Assembly (NCBI GenBank): GCA_036389395.1
Contig: DASVPY010000058.1
Span: 106,124 to 170,123 of the forward strand
DNA length: 64,000 nt
Reading direction: 5' to 3'
From: QHXQ01 sp036389395
Lineage (GTDB): Bacteria > Acidobacteriota > Blastocatellia > Pyrinomonadales > Pyrinomonadaceae
Of the stretch, positions 34,109 through 43,137 are shown one piece after another (position 1 is the first letter of the stretch; each line of letters opens with the position of its first letter). The translations under genes and the position numbers were made by a program. The notes below the pieces were generated by a model, which did no database searches, had not been told where the DNA came from, and worked only from the letters and a program-made list of their open reading frames with translations.

Positions 34109-35039
34109 TCTTCGCCGCGACGCGGGCTTGCACCGCGGGGTCGTCGCCGAAGCCTTCGATCCATTCGACGCCGGGTTCGCGGCGGAACCAGGTCAACTGC
34201 CGCTTGGCGTAGTGGCGCACGTCGAGCTTCGTCTGTTCGACGGCGCTCTGGAGTGTCCGCGCGCCGTGCAGGTGTTCGACCACGCGGCGGTAGCCGTGCG
34301 CGCCGAGCGCGTTGGACGCGGCGGGCACGCCCGCGGCGAGCAGGCGGCGCACCTCTTCGACGAGGCCGGCGCGGAAGTGCGCCTCTGTGCGCGCGTCTAT
34401 GCGGCGGTAGAGTTCGGCGCGCGGCGGCGCGAGCGCGAAGACGCGCAGGCGCGCGGCGAACGCGGGCGGCGCGGGGCGCTCGTCGAGGCGCGCCGACAGC
34501 GGCACGCCCGTCTGCAAACGCACTTCGAGCGCGCGCTGCACGCGCGGCCAGTCGCGCGCGTGCAGGCGCGCGGCCGACGCCGCGTCGAGCCGCCGCAACA
34601 GCCTGTGCAGGTGCTCGGCCCCGCGCCGCGCGCGCAAGGCGGTCAGGCGCGTGCGCAGGCGTTCGTCCGTCGGCGGACTCGGAAAGAAGGGCTGGCGCAG
34701 CGCGCGCAGGTAGAAGCCCGTGCCGCCGACGAGCAGCGCCATGTGAGCGCGCGCCTCGATCTCCGTGACGACGGCGCGCGCCGCGTCGGCCCAGGCGGCC
34801 GCGGTGTAGTTGATCTGCGGCGGGACGAAATCGAGCAGGTGGTGTGGCACGCCCTGCCGCTCGGCGAAGGGGACTTTGGCCGTCGCGATTTCGATCTCGC
34901 GATAGACCTGCACCGAGTCGCAGTTGACGATCTCGCCGCCGAAGCGCAAGGCCAGCGCGAGGCCGAGCGCGCTCTTGCCCGACGCGGTCGGCCCCATGAC
35001 GGCGACGACGGGGCGGCTGTTGCTTGTCGGTTCGTTCAC
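34047..35039 (-). CDS. miaA: tRNA dimethylallyltransferase
   Basis: The 330-residue enzyme isopentenylates A37 of tRNAs reading UNN codons. It shows the P-loop GPTASGKSALGL (about residues 15-26), NCDSVQVYREIEIATAK (about 39-55), VGGTGFYLRAL (about 103-113) and a C-terminal RHYAKRQLTWFRR. The start is GTG, and that GTGA overlaps the stop of a tiny upstream frame. The last residues (about EQKPTVRSQEPEARSRNE) are encoded by heptamer repeats. Confidence 0.93.
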   Translation of the reverse strand: MNEPTSNSRPVVAVMGPTASGKSALGLALALRFGGEIVNCDSVQVYREIEIATAKVPFAERQGVPHHLLDFVPPQINYTAAAWADAARAVVTEIEARAHMALLVGGTGFYLRALRQPFFPSPPTDERLRTRLTALRARRGAEHLHRLLRRLDAASAARLHARDWPRVQRALEVRLQTGVPLSARLDERPAPPAFAARLRVFALAPPRAELYRRIDARTEAHFRAGLVEEVRRLLAAGVPAASNALGAHGYRRVVEHLHGARTLQSAVEQTKLDVRHYAKRQLTWFRREPGVEWIEGFGDDPAVQARVAAKMSEQKPTVRSQEPEARSRNE

Positions 35040-35131
35040 GTGCGCGCGAGGGCGAGGCGCAAGAGCGTTATGAGCCAGATGACGGCCAGCACGGCGAGCG
35101 CGCCGGCCAGTTGGGCGCGGGAGAGACGCAT
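35036..35131 (-). CDS. Possible 31-residue single-span membrane peptide upstream of miaA
   Basis: A short frame encodes a basic start (MRLSRAQLAG), a run of about 17 hydrophobic residues (ALAVLAVIWLITLLRLALA) and an Arg-Thr end. Its stop overlaps the miaA GTG start as GTGA, the geometry of translational coupling. There is no clear ribosome-binding site, so it may be a leader peptide, a small membrane protein or chance. Confidence 0.4.
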   Translation of the reverse strand: MRLSRAQLAGALAVLAVIWLITLLRLALART

Positions 35132-35229
35132 CAGCGTTGCGCGGCGGGCGGCGGTTGCGTTCGGGGCGGCGGGCGCATCAGTGCGACCCTCGGCTTTTCC
35201 CTAAAATGTGCGACGCCAAGTTTTCCTCG

Positions 35230-35856
35230 TTACACATTCGGCTCCCAGATTTCCTTCAGGTCGAGCGTGAAGCCGGGCAGCACGGGCGCGCCCGCGACGC
35301 TCTCGACGTGCTCCAAGATTTCCGGCGGCGCGCCGGGCCGGTAGACGTGGACGCGGCGCTCCTGCGGATCGACGAGCCAACCCAACTGCGCGCCGTTGGC
35401 GATGTACTCCTCAAGCTTCGCCTGCACGTCCGCCAAGTCGTCCGACGGCGAACGCAGTTCGAGCGCGAAGTCGGGACAGAGCGGGATAAACTTTTCCTTC
35501 TGCTCACGCGTCAATGCGGCCAGGCGCTCGTGCCGCACCCACGCCGCGTCGGGCGAACGCTCGGCCCCGTTCGGGAGCTTGAAGCCAGTGGAGGAATCGA
35601 AAGCAGCGCCTGTGCCGTCAGTTCTTGCCCAGTTGCCGAACTGCCGGTTGATCTCCATGTTGCGGTTGCCGGTTGCTCCTCCCGTCGGCGGCATAACGAT
35701 CAGGTCTCCTTCCGCGGTGCGCTCCAGGCGCAGGTCGCGGTTGTGCCGGGCGAGCAGGAAGAACTGTTCGTCCGTCATCGTGAGGGGCGGCGGCCAGTGG
35801 ATAACAAAGCCGGCGCTGGTGATCGCGCGCCGCTCTTCTAAGATCGTTTCGCTCAT
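35230..35856 (-). CDS. Uma2-family (DUF820) putative endonuclease
   Basis: The 208-residue protein has the Uma2 layout: an N-terminal MTDEQFFLLARHNRDLRLERTAEGDLIVMPPTGG, then GFKLPNGAERSPDAAWV with the acidic PDxxWV (about residues 108-114), and DFALELRSPSDD with the ExK-like ELRS strand. These are features of a PD-(D/E)XK nuclease fold. Members are very abundant in cyanobacteria and some other phyla, and their role is poorly known. The ATG at 35856 follows AGGTGAACCGAGCT. Confidence 0.8.
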   Translation of the reverse strand: MSETILEERRAITSAGFVIHWPPPLTMTDEQFFLLARHNRDLRLERTAEGDLIVMPPTGGATGNRNMEINRQFGNWARTDGTGAAFDSSTGFKLPNGAERSPDAAWVRHERLAALTREQKEKFIPLCPDFALELRSPSDDLADVQAKLEEYIANGAQLGWLVDPQERRVHVYRPGAPPEILEHVESVAGAPVLPGFTLDLKEIWEPNV

Positions 35857-35901
35857 AGCTCGGTTCACCTCAGACGGGCCGCATCCTAGCACAGCCGCGC
35901 G

Positions 35902-36141
35902 TCAGAGCAGGAAGCGCGTTAACTCCGCGTCCGTCGGGCGGACGAGCGCGCGTGTGCCGCGGGCGACGACGGGCACGAGGTTCTGTCTGGTCAGCCGGTA
36001 CATCGCGCGCAGCGCGCCGAAGTCGTTCGCCACGTCGCGCTCGCTGTAGTTGATCCGGTTGCGCGCCAGCCATGCCCGCGCCGCCGCGCACAGCGGGCAG
36101 CCGGGCACGACGAAAAGCGTAACGGCGTCTGACTCGCTCAT
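35902..36141 (-). CDS. Glutaredoxin-like thiol protein
   Basis: The 79-residue protein has a single glutaredoxin/thioredoxin fold. The redox motif CPLC lies near residues 15-18 after FVVPG, followed by a helix (AAARAWLARNRINYSERDV) and the cis-Pro LVPVV near 58. It is shorter than classic glutaredoxins and probably reduces disulfides using glutathione or another low-molecular-weight thiol. Confidence 0.75.
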   Translation of the reverse strand: MSESDAVTLFVVPGCPLCAAARAWLARNRINYSERDVANDFGALRAMYRLTRQNLVPVVARGTRALVRPTDAELTRFLL

Positions 36142-36150
36142 GGCAGCAAT

Positions 36151-36287
36151 TAAAGGGCAGTAGGCAGAAGTCGGAAGCCAGTAGTCAGTAGGTTTGGCGG
36201 AGCATCGTGGCTTCTGATCAGGAGCCTTGCATGGCCAGCAGATTTTTTCTACTGCCTACTGGCTTCTGACTACTGCCTACTGCCCTC
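36151..36287. repeat. Inverted heptamer array (GCAGTAG, GAAGTCG, AGTAGTC families)
   Basis: GGGCAGTAGGCAGAAGTCGGAAGCCAGTAG on the left is mirrored by CTACTGCCTACTGGCTTCTGACTACTGCCTACTGCCC on the right, around a 50-base centre. Confidence 0.85.
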
Positions 36288-38922
36288 AATACATCTTCGT
36301 CAGCTCGATGCCGGCGTAGTAGTGCTTGAGAATCTTGTCGTACGTCCAGCCGGCGCGGGCGAGGCCGTAGGCTCCGACCTGGCAGAGACCGACGCCGTGA
36401 CCCCAGCCGCGGCCGGTGAAGGTGAAGGCGACGGCGCGGCCGGCGTCGTCCGTGCGGCGCTCGACGACGAAGAGTTGCTCACGTAGGCCCAACGCAGAGC
36501 GTATGCGGCCGCCGCGCACGTGCGCCGTGGCGCTCGTGCCGACCACTTCCAGATCGGTCACGCGGCGCGACGAGCCGCGGGCGGCGACGCGCAGGTCTGT
36601 GAGCGCGCCGACGCTGCCCGCGCTGCGCGCGAGCCGGCGCGCGACCTCCGCGGCGCTGAGCGTCGTCGTCCAGTTGGCGAAGGGCGAGAAGCGGTCGGAG
36701 GCCGCGCCGTTGGGCGCGGGGCGCACCTCAAGGTAGTCCACCGCGCCGCTGGTGTCCGCGTGCAGCGCGACCGGCTCGCCGCCGACGAGTTGGACGGCGC
36801 GCACGGGGTAGAGCGTCTCGCCGAAGGCGCGGAACAGGTAGGCGTCCGGGGCGAGCGTGAGCGCGCGCTCCGCGCCCTTGGCGGGGCGCGTGATGAGCGT
36901 GCCGTTGGCGGACGGGCGCGCGGTCGTGCGTTGCAGTTGGAAGAGGCCGCGCGCTTCGAGCGCGTGGGCGACGGCGTGGAGCGCGCGTGCGCGCGTCAAG
37001 GCTTGGCGCGGGCGCAGCGTGGCGTCGGGGTAGAGCGAGAGGTGTCCGTCGCGCAGGAGCAGGGCCACGTCGGCGCGGTTGGCGGCGGGGATGTCTTCGG
37101 CGTCGCGGAAGGCGAGCAGGTAGCTTACGTCGGCCGCGTCGAGCAGCACGTCGGCGCGGCTCTCGCCGTCGAGCGCGAGCGCGAGCGCGCTGGCGAAGGC
37201 GGGCGCGCGCGTCACGTCGCCGGCTAAGTTGTTGACAGTCGGACGACGTGCGAGTTGGCCGACGAGCGCGATGAGCGCGCGCGCTTCCGCGAGTGAGACG
37301 GCGTCGGCGAGCCAGTCGTCCGTTAGTTGAACCAACAGGCGCAAGCCGTGGACTGCGAGCAGCGCCGCGTCGCGCGCGCTCTGCAAGTGCTCGGCGCTCT
37401 GTAGGGCGGCCGGCGTCCGCGCGGTTTGTAAAGTGAACTGCGCGAAAGCGGCGTGCGCCAACTCCGGCGTCTCGCCGCACTCCTGCCCGCGCAGGTAAGG
37501 GACGTGCGCGCCGAAAATCTGTTCGGCGTCTTCGGTGCGCCCGCCGCACGTCGAAGTGTAGAGCGCGTCAATCGGCGCGCCGCGGTAGGTGGCGACGAGG
37601 CCGCGCGTCTCCGCGACGGCGCGCGTCGCCAGCGGGTGCTCCGTGGCCGCGCCGCCGTAGACCTGCGAGCGCGTGGTCGGCAACACGTCGAAGCCCTCGG
37701 CGGCGAACTGGCCGCGGTGGCTGACGGCGTAAGTGCGCGCCGCGACCGCCTGCGCCTTCAGAGCTTCGAGGGCGGGCCAGCCGCCCGGCGACAACTCGTT
37801 GGGCACGACGCCGCGCACGTAGTCTTCGAGGCTGATGACGTTGACGACCGTCAGCGCGCCGCGCGTGTTGGTGAAGACCTCTATGCGGCCGCGATAAGGC
37901 CGTTCGTTGAAACGCACGGGCGCGGTCTGCTCGTCGGCCGAGGCGAAGGTGACGGGCGTGCGCGCGTCGAGCACGGGTGTCGCGCCCGCCGCCAGCACCA
38001 CCAGCCCGCGCGTCGGCGCAGACACGCTCGCCGCCAGCCGCACAGCGCCGTGGCCGTTATTCGCCGTGCCGCTCTTGTCACTCACAGGCACGACGCCGCC
38101 CGCACGCTGACCGAGGCCGCGTGTTGTGCTGTTCGCCGGGTTGTTCGTCGCATTACTTGTCGTGCCGTTCGCGGTGTTGTTCGTCGCGCCACGCGCGGCG
38201 GCGTTCGGTGCGCTGCTGACTGCGTTCGCGCTGACGACGGAGACGCCCGCGTAGCCGGCCTCTTCGAGCCGGGCGCGCAACTCTTCGGCCTCTTCGCGCG
38301 GGGCGGGCGCGGCGGCGCGGACGCGCCAGGTGTTGGTGACGGCGTCGTGCGCGGTGTCAGGCTCGCCGCCGACAAGCTCGCGCACTTCGCGCGCGGTGGC
38401 GGCGGCGGCCGTCGCCGATTCGAGTCCGGCAATCTCGACGCGGAACAACTCGTCGGCGGGCGACGCCGGGAGCGGGCCGAAGACGCGCGGCTCGACGCGC
38501 ACGCGCGCGGTCGTCAAAGGCTGCGGCGGCGCGTCGTCCGTCACGCCCGTCGAGACGCTGAGCGCGGCGGCGCTCGTCGAGATGTTGACGGCGCGCGCGC
38601 CCGTCGCCAGCCCGACGCGGATCGTCGGCTCGCTCGTCAGGCGCGCGAGCGCGAGCGGCGCGGTCGTGATGCCGGCTGCGCCGCCCGACGCGGGGCCGGC
38701 GGTGTTGCGCGCGGGGCCGGGCGTGTCGGTCGTCGGGCTGTTCGTGTTGGTCGTTGAGTTGGTCGTCGTGTTGTTAGTCGCGGGCGTTCGTGTCGTCGTG
38801 TCGGCGTCGTTGACGTTGACGCGGCGCGGGCGCGTCGTCTGCGCGCGGGCGAGCGGCGCGCACGCGAGCAGCCACGCGCAGAGCAGGGCCAGGGCGTTCG
38901 TGCGTTTCTCTGTCGGGCGCAT
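36286..38922 (-). CDS. Large exported SpoIID/LytB-domain protein with Thr/Asn-rich linkers
   Basis: The 878-residue protein has a signal peptide (about residues 1-28). A low-complexity Thr/Asn linker follows (about 41-68), then a SPOR-like segment (about 155-230) and a second Asn/Thr-rich linker (about 240-275). The SpoIID domain comes next: EDYVRGVVPNELSPGGWPALEALKAQAVAARTYA (about 368-401) and TSTCGGRTED (about 470). A central insertion of about 300 residues separates it from the C-terminal half, which ends WGHGVGLCQVGAYGLARAGW. SpoIID/LytB proteins cut or regulate peptidoglycan. With no spores expected, a septal or wall-remodelling role is likely. Confidence 0.78.
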   Translation of the reverse strand: MRPTEKRTNALALLCAWLLACAPLARAQTTRPRRVNVNDADTTTRTPATNNTTTNSTTNTNSPTTDTPGPARNTAGPASGGAAGITTAPLALARLTSEPTIRVGLATGARAVNISTSAAALSVSTGVTDDAPPQPLTTARVRVEPRVFGPLPASPADELFRVEIAGLESATAAAATAREVRELVGGEPDTAHDAVTNTWRVRAAAPAPREEAEELRARLEEAGYAGVSVVSANAVSSAPNAAARGATNNTANGTTSNATNNPANSTTRGLGQRAGGVVPVSDKSGTANNGHGAVRLAASVSAPTRGLVVLAAGATPVLDARTPVTFASADEQTAPVRFNERPYRGRIEVFTNTRGALTVVNVISLEDYVRGVVPNELSPGGWPALEALKAQAVAARTYAVSHRGQFAAEGFDVLPTTRSQVYGGAATEHPLATRAVAETRGLVATYRGAPIDALYTSTCGGRTEDAEQIFGAHVPYLRGQECGETPELAHAAFAQFTLQTARTPAALQSAEHLQSARDAALLAVHGLRLLVQLTDDWLADAVSLAEARALIALVGQLARRPTVNNLAGDVTRAPAFASALALALDGESRADVLLDAADVSYLLAFRDAEDIPAANRADVALLLRDGHLSLYPDATLRPRQALTRARALHAVAHALEARGLFQLQRTTARPSANGTLITRPAKGAERALTLAPDAYLFRAFGETLYPVRAVQLVGGEPVALHADTSGAVDYLEVRPAPNGAASDRFSPFANWTTTLSAAEVARRLARSAGSVGALTDLRVAARGSSRRVTDLEVVGTSATAHVRGGRIRSALGLREQLFVVERRTDDAGRAVAFTFTGRGWGHGVGLCQVGAYGLARAGWTYDKILKHYYAGIELTKMY

Positions 38923-39135
38923 CGGTTTTGGGTCTTAGGACTGCGCGCGGGGAGCGGCTCGCCGCGGCCATCTTACTACAGACGGCGCGGCGGCGCAGTT
39001 AATTCAACCTCTAGCTCTCTGCTGATGACCCACGCCGAAAAGAGTGAATCCTTTCTGGCGTGATATATTTGGCAGGCGCTGACCCCGGCATGACGCCCCC
39101 GACTATAAGCTCGCCCGCAGGCATTTAACGCAGGA

Positions 39136-41871
39136 ATGAACCGTCCGGTGCTGACTCCTGAGACCATCTTGCAGGCGCGTTACCGCATCCTGCGGCTCCT
39201 CGGCCGGGGCGGTATGGGCACGGTCTATGAGGCGCTGGACGAGCGCCTCAGTCGGCGCGTCGCGCTCAAAGAGACGCGGATGCAGTCGGAGGAGTTGCGG
39301 CGCGCCTTCACGCGCGAGGCCAGCCTGCTCGCCAACCTCCTCCACCCCGTCTTACCAAGAGTGTTGGATCACTTCAATGAGGGGGCGGGTCAGTATATCG
39401 TCATGGAGTTCATCGGCGGCGATGACCTCGGTAAAGTACTTGCTGCTCGGAGCCAGCCCTTCGCGTACACCGAGGTGCTCCGTTGGGCGGAGCAACTGCT
39501 CGACGCGCTCCAGTATCTGCACGGTCACGTGCCACCGGTGGTTCACCGTGACATCAAACCCGCGAACCTAAAGCTCACCTCCAAAGGTGGGATCATCCTG
39601 CTGGATTTCGGCTTAGCCAAGGGCGCGGCCGGCGAGATGACGAAGGGCGGGGACAGTCGGAGCGTCGCGGGCTATTCCCAAAATTACGCCGCACTCGAAC
39701 AGATTCAGGGCGAGCGAACAAGCCCGCAGAGCGATCTCTACGCACTGGCGGCGACACTGTACCACCTCATAACTAAGCGGCCGCCAGCGGATGCGCTGAA
39801 GCGGGCGACGGCCGTAATTAACGGCGAGCCTGATCCACTCATCTGGGTACATAACCTTGTCCCGGAAGTTCCGCCGCGAATCGCCGACGTTTTAACTCGT
39901 GCGTTGGCGTTACAGCCCACGCGCCGGCCGGCAAGCGCCGCCGTCATGCGCGCCGAGCTTTACAGCGCACAACCTGAGAAGTCTAGCCCGGCATCGTCCC
40001 CTACGGAAGAAACGGCCCCCAACAACTATGATGACGAGCGCACGGCCGTCCGCGCGCCCGCACGCCCCGAAGCGCCGCAGCAGTTAACCTTGCTGCTGCA
40101 AAGGGAGCCGCCCGCACACGCCGCAACGAGCGAGACTCTGACTCAGGTCGCCGCGCCCGCGGCAAACACACTCGGCGGTTACCGGCTGCCCCCCGTCGAA
40201 TTGCTGAACGCCCAGGCCGGCGACGCGGGGCAGAGCGATGAGGAGTTGCGGCGCAACGCTATTCGGCTCGCGGAGATGTTCGCCGCTTTGAACGTGAAAG
40301 GGCAGATTGTCTATATTAAGCCTGGGCCCGTCCTGACAACCTACGAATTCATGCCGGCCCCCGGCGTAAAGTACTCTCGTGTGGTAAGCCTCACCGACGA
40401 CATCTGTATGACATTGCGGGCACCATACGCACACGTGGAGCGGGTGCGGGGCGCGGCCACTGTCGGCATTCAGATACCCAACGCGCGCCGCGAGACAATC
40501 AACCTGCGTGGCATCATCGAGTCACGGCCGTTCAACGAGTCATCTGCGAAGCTGACCGTCGCCTTTGGCTTGATGGTTGATGGCGCTTACTACCTTGTGA
40601 ACCTTGGCCGCCTGCCACACCTCCTTGTTGCCGGGGCGACCGGGTCAGGGAAGTCCGTTTTCCTCCACGCGCTCATCCTCTCCCTCCTCTACAAAGCACG
40701 CCCCGATGAGGCTAAACTCATCCTGCTCGACCCTAAACGGGTCGAGCTAAATCTCTACGGAGGCATCCCGCATTTAGCGACCCCTATCATCACAGACCCA
40801 AGGCGCGCAGCCTCAGTCCTCAAGTGGGCGGTGGCGGAGACGGAGCGGCGCTACCAACTGATCGCAGCTTGGGGTGCACGCACCGCTGACGAGTTCAACG
40901 GTGAAGTGGTGCGCCGCAATGCGGCCGAGCATTACGACGAGCACGGCGCGCCGTGGCCGACGCTGCCCTACTTGGTCATCGTCATCGACGAACTAGCGGA
41001 GTTGATGCAGACGAATCCTGCCGAGGTCGAGGAGGCCTTGACGGCCCTCGCGCGGAAAGAGCGCGTCGTCGGCATTCACCTCGTGATCGCGACCCAGCGT
41101 CCGTCGGCGGACGTTCTCACCGGCCCAATTAAAGCGAACTTTCCGGCGCGCGTCAGTTTCCACGTCACGTCCAAGTTAGACTCACGGGTCATCCTTGATG
41201 AGACCGGCGCGGAGCAGTTGCTCGGACAGGGCGACATGCTCTACCGGCCGCCGCAGCAATCGCTCGTGCGCCTGCACGGGGCCTACGTGGACGAGGCCGA
41301 GATAGGGCGCGTCGTGGCTTTCGTCAGGGCGCAGGCCGCGCCGGTTGCAGAGCCGACTATCGAGATGTCCGCCGGTGCGGAACGTGCTTCGGACGACAAG
41401 GATCAGCGAGATGAACTCTTCGAGGCGGCCTTGCGCGTTTGCGTGGAATTGAAACGTGCGTCCACAGCAGTCCTGCAAAGGCGACTGCGCATCGGCTACG
41501 GGCGGGCGGCGGCGTTACTAGAAGGCATGGAGCGCGAAGGCTACCTTGGCCCCGCGGAAGGCGCGCGCCCGCGGGCTGTTCTCGGTCGCGCCTATGAGGC
41601 GGTCGCGCGTTGGGAGGCAAGCGAGCGTAGGGCGGCCGCCAGTGAAGAAACTCCTTCATCTGCGCGCTCGATGCTCGCGGCCGCCGTGGCCGATGAAAAG
41701 CCCGTAACCGCGGCAGAGCGGATCGCGGAGTTCATGCGGGAAACCGAACCTGAGCATAGCGCGCCGGCCGGCGGCAGCACGGAAACTGACACCGCCGCGG
41801 AGGCTCCGCGGCAGGCGCAGAAGCGTAAAAAGGGCTGGTTGGCCAATCTGTTCGGCACCGACAACGATTAA
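39136..41871 (+). CDS. Hanks-type Ser/Thr kinase fused to a soluble FtsK/SpoIIIE DNA translocase
   Basis: The 911-residue protein has a complete kinase (about residues 15-275): GRGGMGTVYEA P-loop, VALKETR lysine, VVHRDIKPANLKL, DFGLAKG and ALEQIQGER in place of APE. After a disordered linker (about 280-340) comes a complete FtsK motor: an alpha/beta entry region with PGPVLTTYEFMPAPGVK (about 397), Walker A VAGATGSGKSV (about 503), Walker B LVIVIDELAELM (about 615), then ATQRPSADVLTG and DETGAEQLLGQGDMLY. A gamma-like winged helix (LQRRLRIGYGRAAALLEGMEREG, about 775) follows, and a basic tail. There are no membrane segments, unlike cell-division FtsK. AGGA abuts the ATG. Codon use is less CpG-biased than its neighbours. 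Confidence 0.85.
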   Translation: MNRPVLTPETILQARYRILRLLGRGGMGTVYEALDERLSRRVALKETRMQSEELRRAFTREASLLANLLHPVLPRVLDHFNEGAGQYIVMEFIGGDDLGKVLAARSQPFAYTEVLRWAEQLLDALQYLHGHVPPVVHRDIKPANLKLTSKGGIILLDFGLAKGAAGEMTKGGDSRSVAGYSQNYAALEQIQGERTSPQSDLYALAATLYHLITKRPPADALKRATAVINGEPDPLIWVHNLVPEVPPRIADVLTRALALQPTRRPASAAVMRAELYSAQPEKSSPASSPTEETAPNNYDDERTAVRAPARPEAPQQLTLLLQREPPAHAATSETLTQVAAPAANTLGGYRLPPVELLNAQAGDAGQSDEELRRNAIRLAEMFAALNVKGQIVYIKPGPVLTTYEFMPAPGVKYSRVVSLTDDICMTLRAPYAHVERVRGAATVGIQIPNARRETINLRGIIESRPFNESSAKLTVAFGLMVDGAYYLVNLGRLPHLLVAGATGSGKSVFLHALILSLLYKARPDEAKLILLDPKRVELNLYGGIPHLATPIITDPRRAASVLKWAVAETERRYQLIAAWGARTADEFNGEVVRRNAAEHYDEHGAPWPTLPYLVIVIDELAELMQTNPAEVEEALTALARKERVVGIHLVIATQRPSADVLTGPIKANFPARVSFHVTSKLDSRVILDETGAEQLLGQGDMLYRPPQQSLVRLHGAYVDEAEIGRVVAFVRAQAAPVAEPTIEMSAGAERASDDKDQRDELFEAALRVCVELKRASTAVLQRRLRIGYGRAAALLEGMEREGYLGPAEGARPRAVLGRAYEAVARWEASERRAAASEETPSSARSMLAAAVADEKPVTAAERIAEFMRETEPEHSAPAGGSTETDTAAEAPRQAQKRKKGWLANLFGTDND

Positions 41872-41993
41872 GATTCACATCATAAGCGTCCGGGTGAGCG
41901 TAACAACGGTATAGGTTTGCAGGCTCCCACTGGTAGAAGTAGTAGGTAAACACTCAGCCCACCGCCGCGTCTGCGTAACGCAACTCGCTTAGT

Positions 41994-43121
41994 TTAATTC
42001 TCCGGCGCGCGGTCGAGGGCGGCGACGGCGAGGGTGTGGAAGCGGCGGCGGGTGGCGTTGATGTTGACGAAGGGGTGCGTGCGCGCGTGCGTGCGGTTGG
42101 TGAGAAGAATAAAGACGCGGGCGCGGTGCGGGTCGAGCCAGCAGCTCGTGCCGGTGAAGCCGAGGTGGCCGAAGGCGTCGGGCGGGAGCGCAGGGCCGGC
42201 GGTCGAGTCGGGCGTCGCGGCGAGTTGCCACGCGAGGGCGCGGGCTTCGTCGCGGCCCGGCGTCATGTTCGTGTGAAAGAGCGTGCAGGTGTCGGGCCTG
42301 AGCAGGCGCGTGCGCGCGGCGAGGAACTGTTCCGCGATGATGAAAGTCTCGGCGGCGGTCGAGAAGAGACCGGCGTGCCCGGCCGCGCCGCCGAGGAAGT
42401 GTGCGTTGCCGTCGTGCACCTCGCCCCAGATCGGGTGCGCGCGGAAGAGGTGCGCGGCCGGCTCGGCGGCCGCGCCGCACATCGCGCGCTCGTAGGCGTT
42501 GCCGGCGGACTCGCACGCCGCGATCTCGGTCTGCGCCGCCGCCGCCGGGTTGAAGAAGGTGCGGCGCAGACCGAGCGGCGCGATGATCGCGCGCGCGGCC
42601 AGTTCGGCGAGCCGCGCGCCCGCGAGCCGTTCGAGCAGCAGCCCCAGCGTGATGAAGCCGAGGTCGCTGTAGACGACGCGCGCCCCCGGCGCGGCCTCAA
42701 GCGGCTCGTGGGCGATCACTTCGAGCGTGCGTTCGCGCGCGCCGCCGGTCAGCAGGTAGAGCGGCCGCCAGGCGGGCAGCCCCGACGTGTGCGTCAGCAG
42801 TTGGCGGACGGTGACGACTTCTTTGCCCGCGCGCGCGAACTCCGGCAGGTAGCGCGCGACCGGACTTTCCAACTCAAGCGCGCCGCGCTCGACGAACGAC
42901 GCGCAGAGTAAACCCGTCACGAGCGGCTTCGTCAGCGACGCGAGATCGAAGATCGTCTCAAGCGTCGCCGCGCGGCGCTCAGGCTCGCGCACCGCGTCGC
43001 CCAGCGCGTCCGCGTAGCGCGCGCGCCCGGCTTCGCCGACGAGGTAGACGGCCGCGGGGAAGTCGCCCGCCGCGATCCGTTCGGCGAGCAGTGCGTTGAT
43101 GTCTTGATCGGGCTGCGTCAT
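41994..43121 (-). CDS. Serine hydrolase of the beta-lactamase/class C PBP family
   Basis: The 375-residue protein has the SxxK motif in FDLASLTKPLV (about residue 60), YSDLGF as the YxN-like motif (about 148) and a C-terminal GHLGFTGTSCWLDP resembling the KTG-box strand. QLLTHTSGLPAW is typical of class C beta-lactamase/esterase-like proteins. There is no signal peptide, so it is probably cytoplasmic or an esterase/peptidase rather than a drug-resistance enzyme. Confidence 0.85.
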   Translation of the reverse strand: MTQPDQDINALLAERIAAGDFPAAVYLVGEAGRARYADALGDAVREPERRAATLETIFDLASLTKPLVTGLLCASFVERGALELESPVARYLPEFARAGKEVVTVRQLLTHTSGLPAWRPLYLLTGGARERTLEVIAHEPLEAAPGARVVYSDLGFITLGLLLERLAGARLAELAARAIIAPLGLRRTFFNPAAAAQTEIAACESAGNAYERAMCGAAAEPAAHLFRAHPIWGEVHDGNAHFLGGAAGHAGLFSTAAETFIIAEQFLAARTRLLRPDTCTLFHTNMTPGRDEARALAWQLAATPDSTAGPALPPDAFGHLGFTGTSCWLDPHRARVFILLTNRTHARTHPFVNINATRRRFHTLAVAALDRAPEN

Positions 43122-43137
43122 CGCCGGAGATGCCCGC

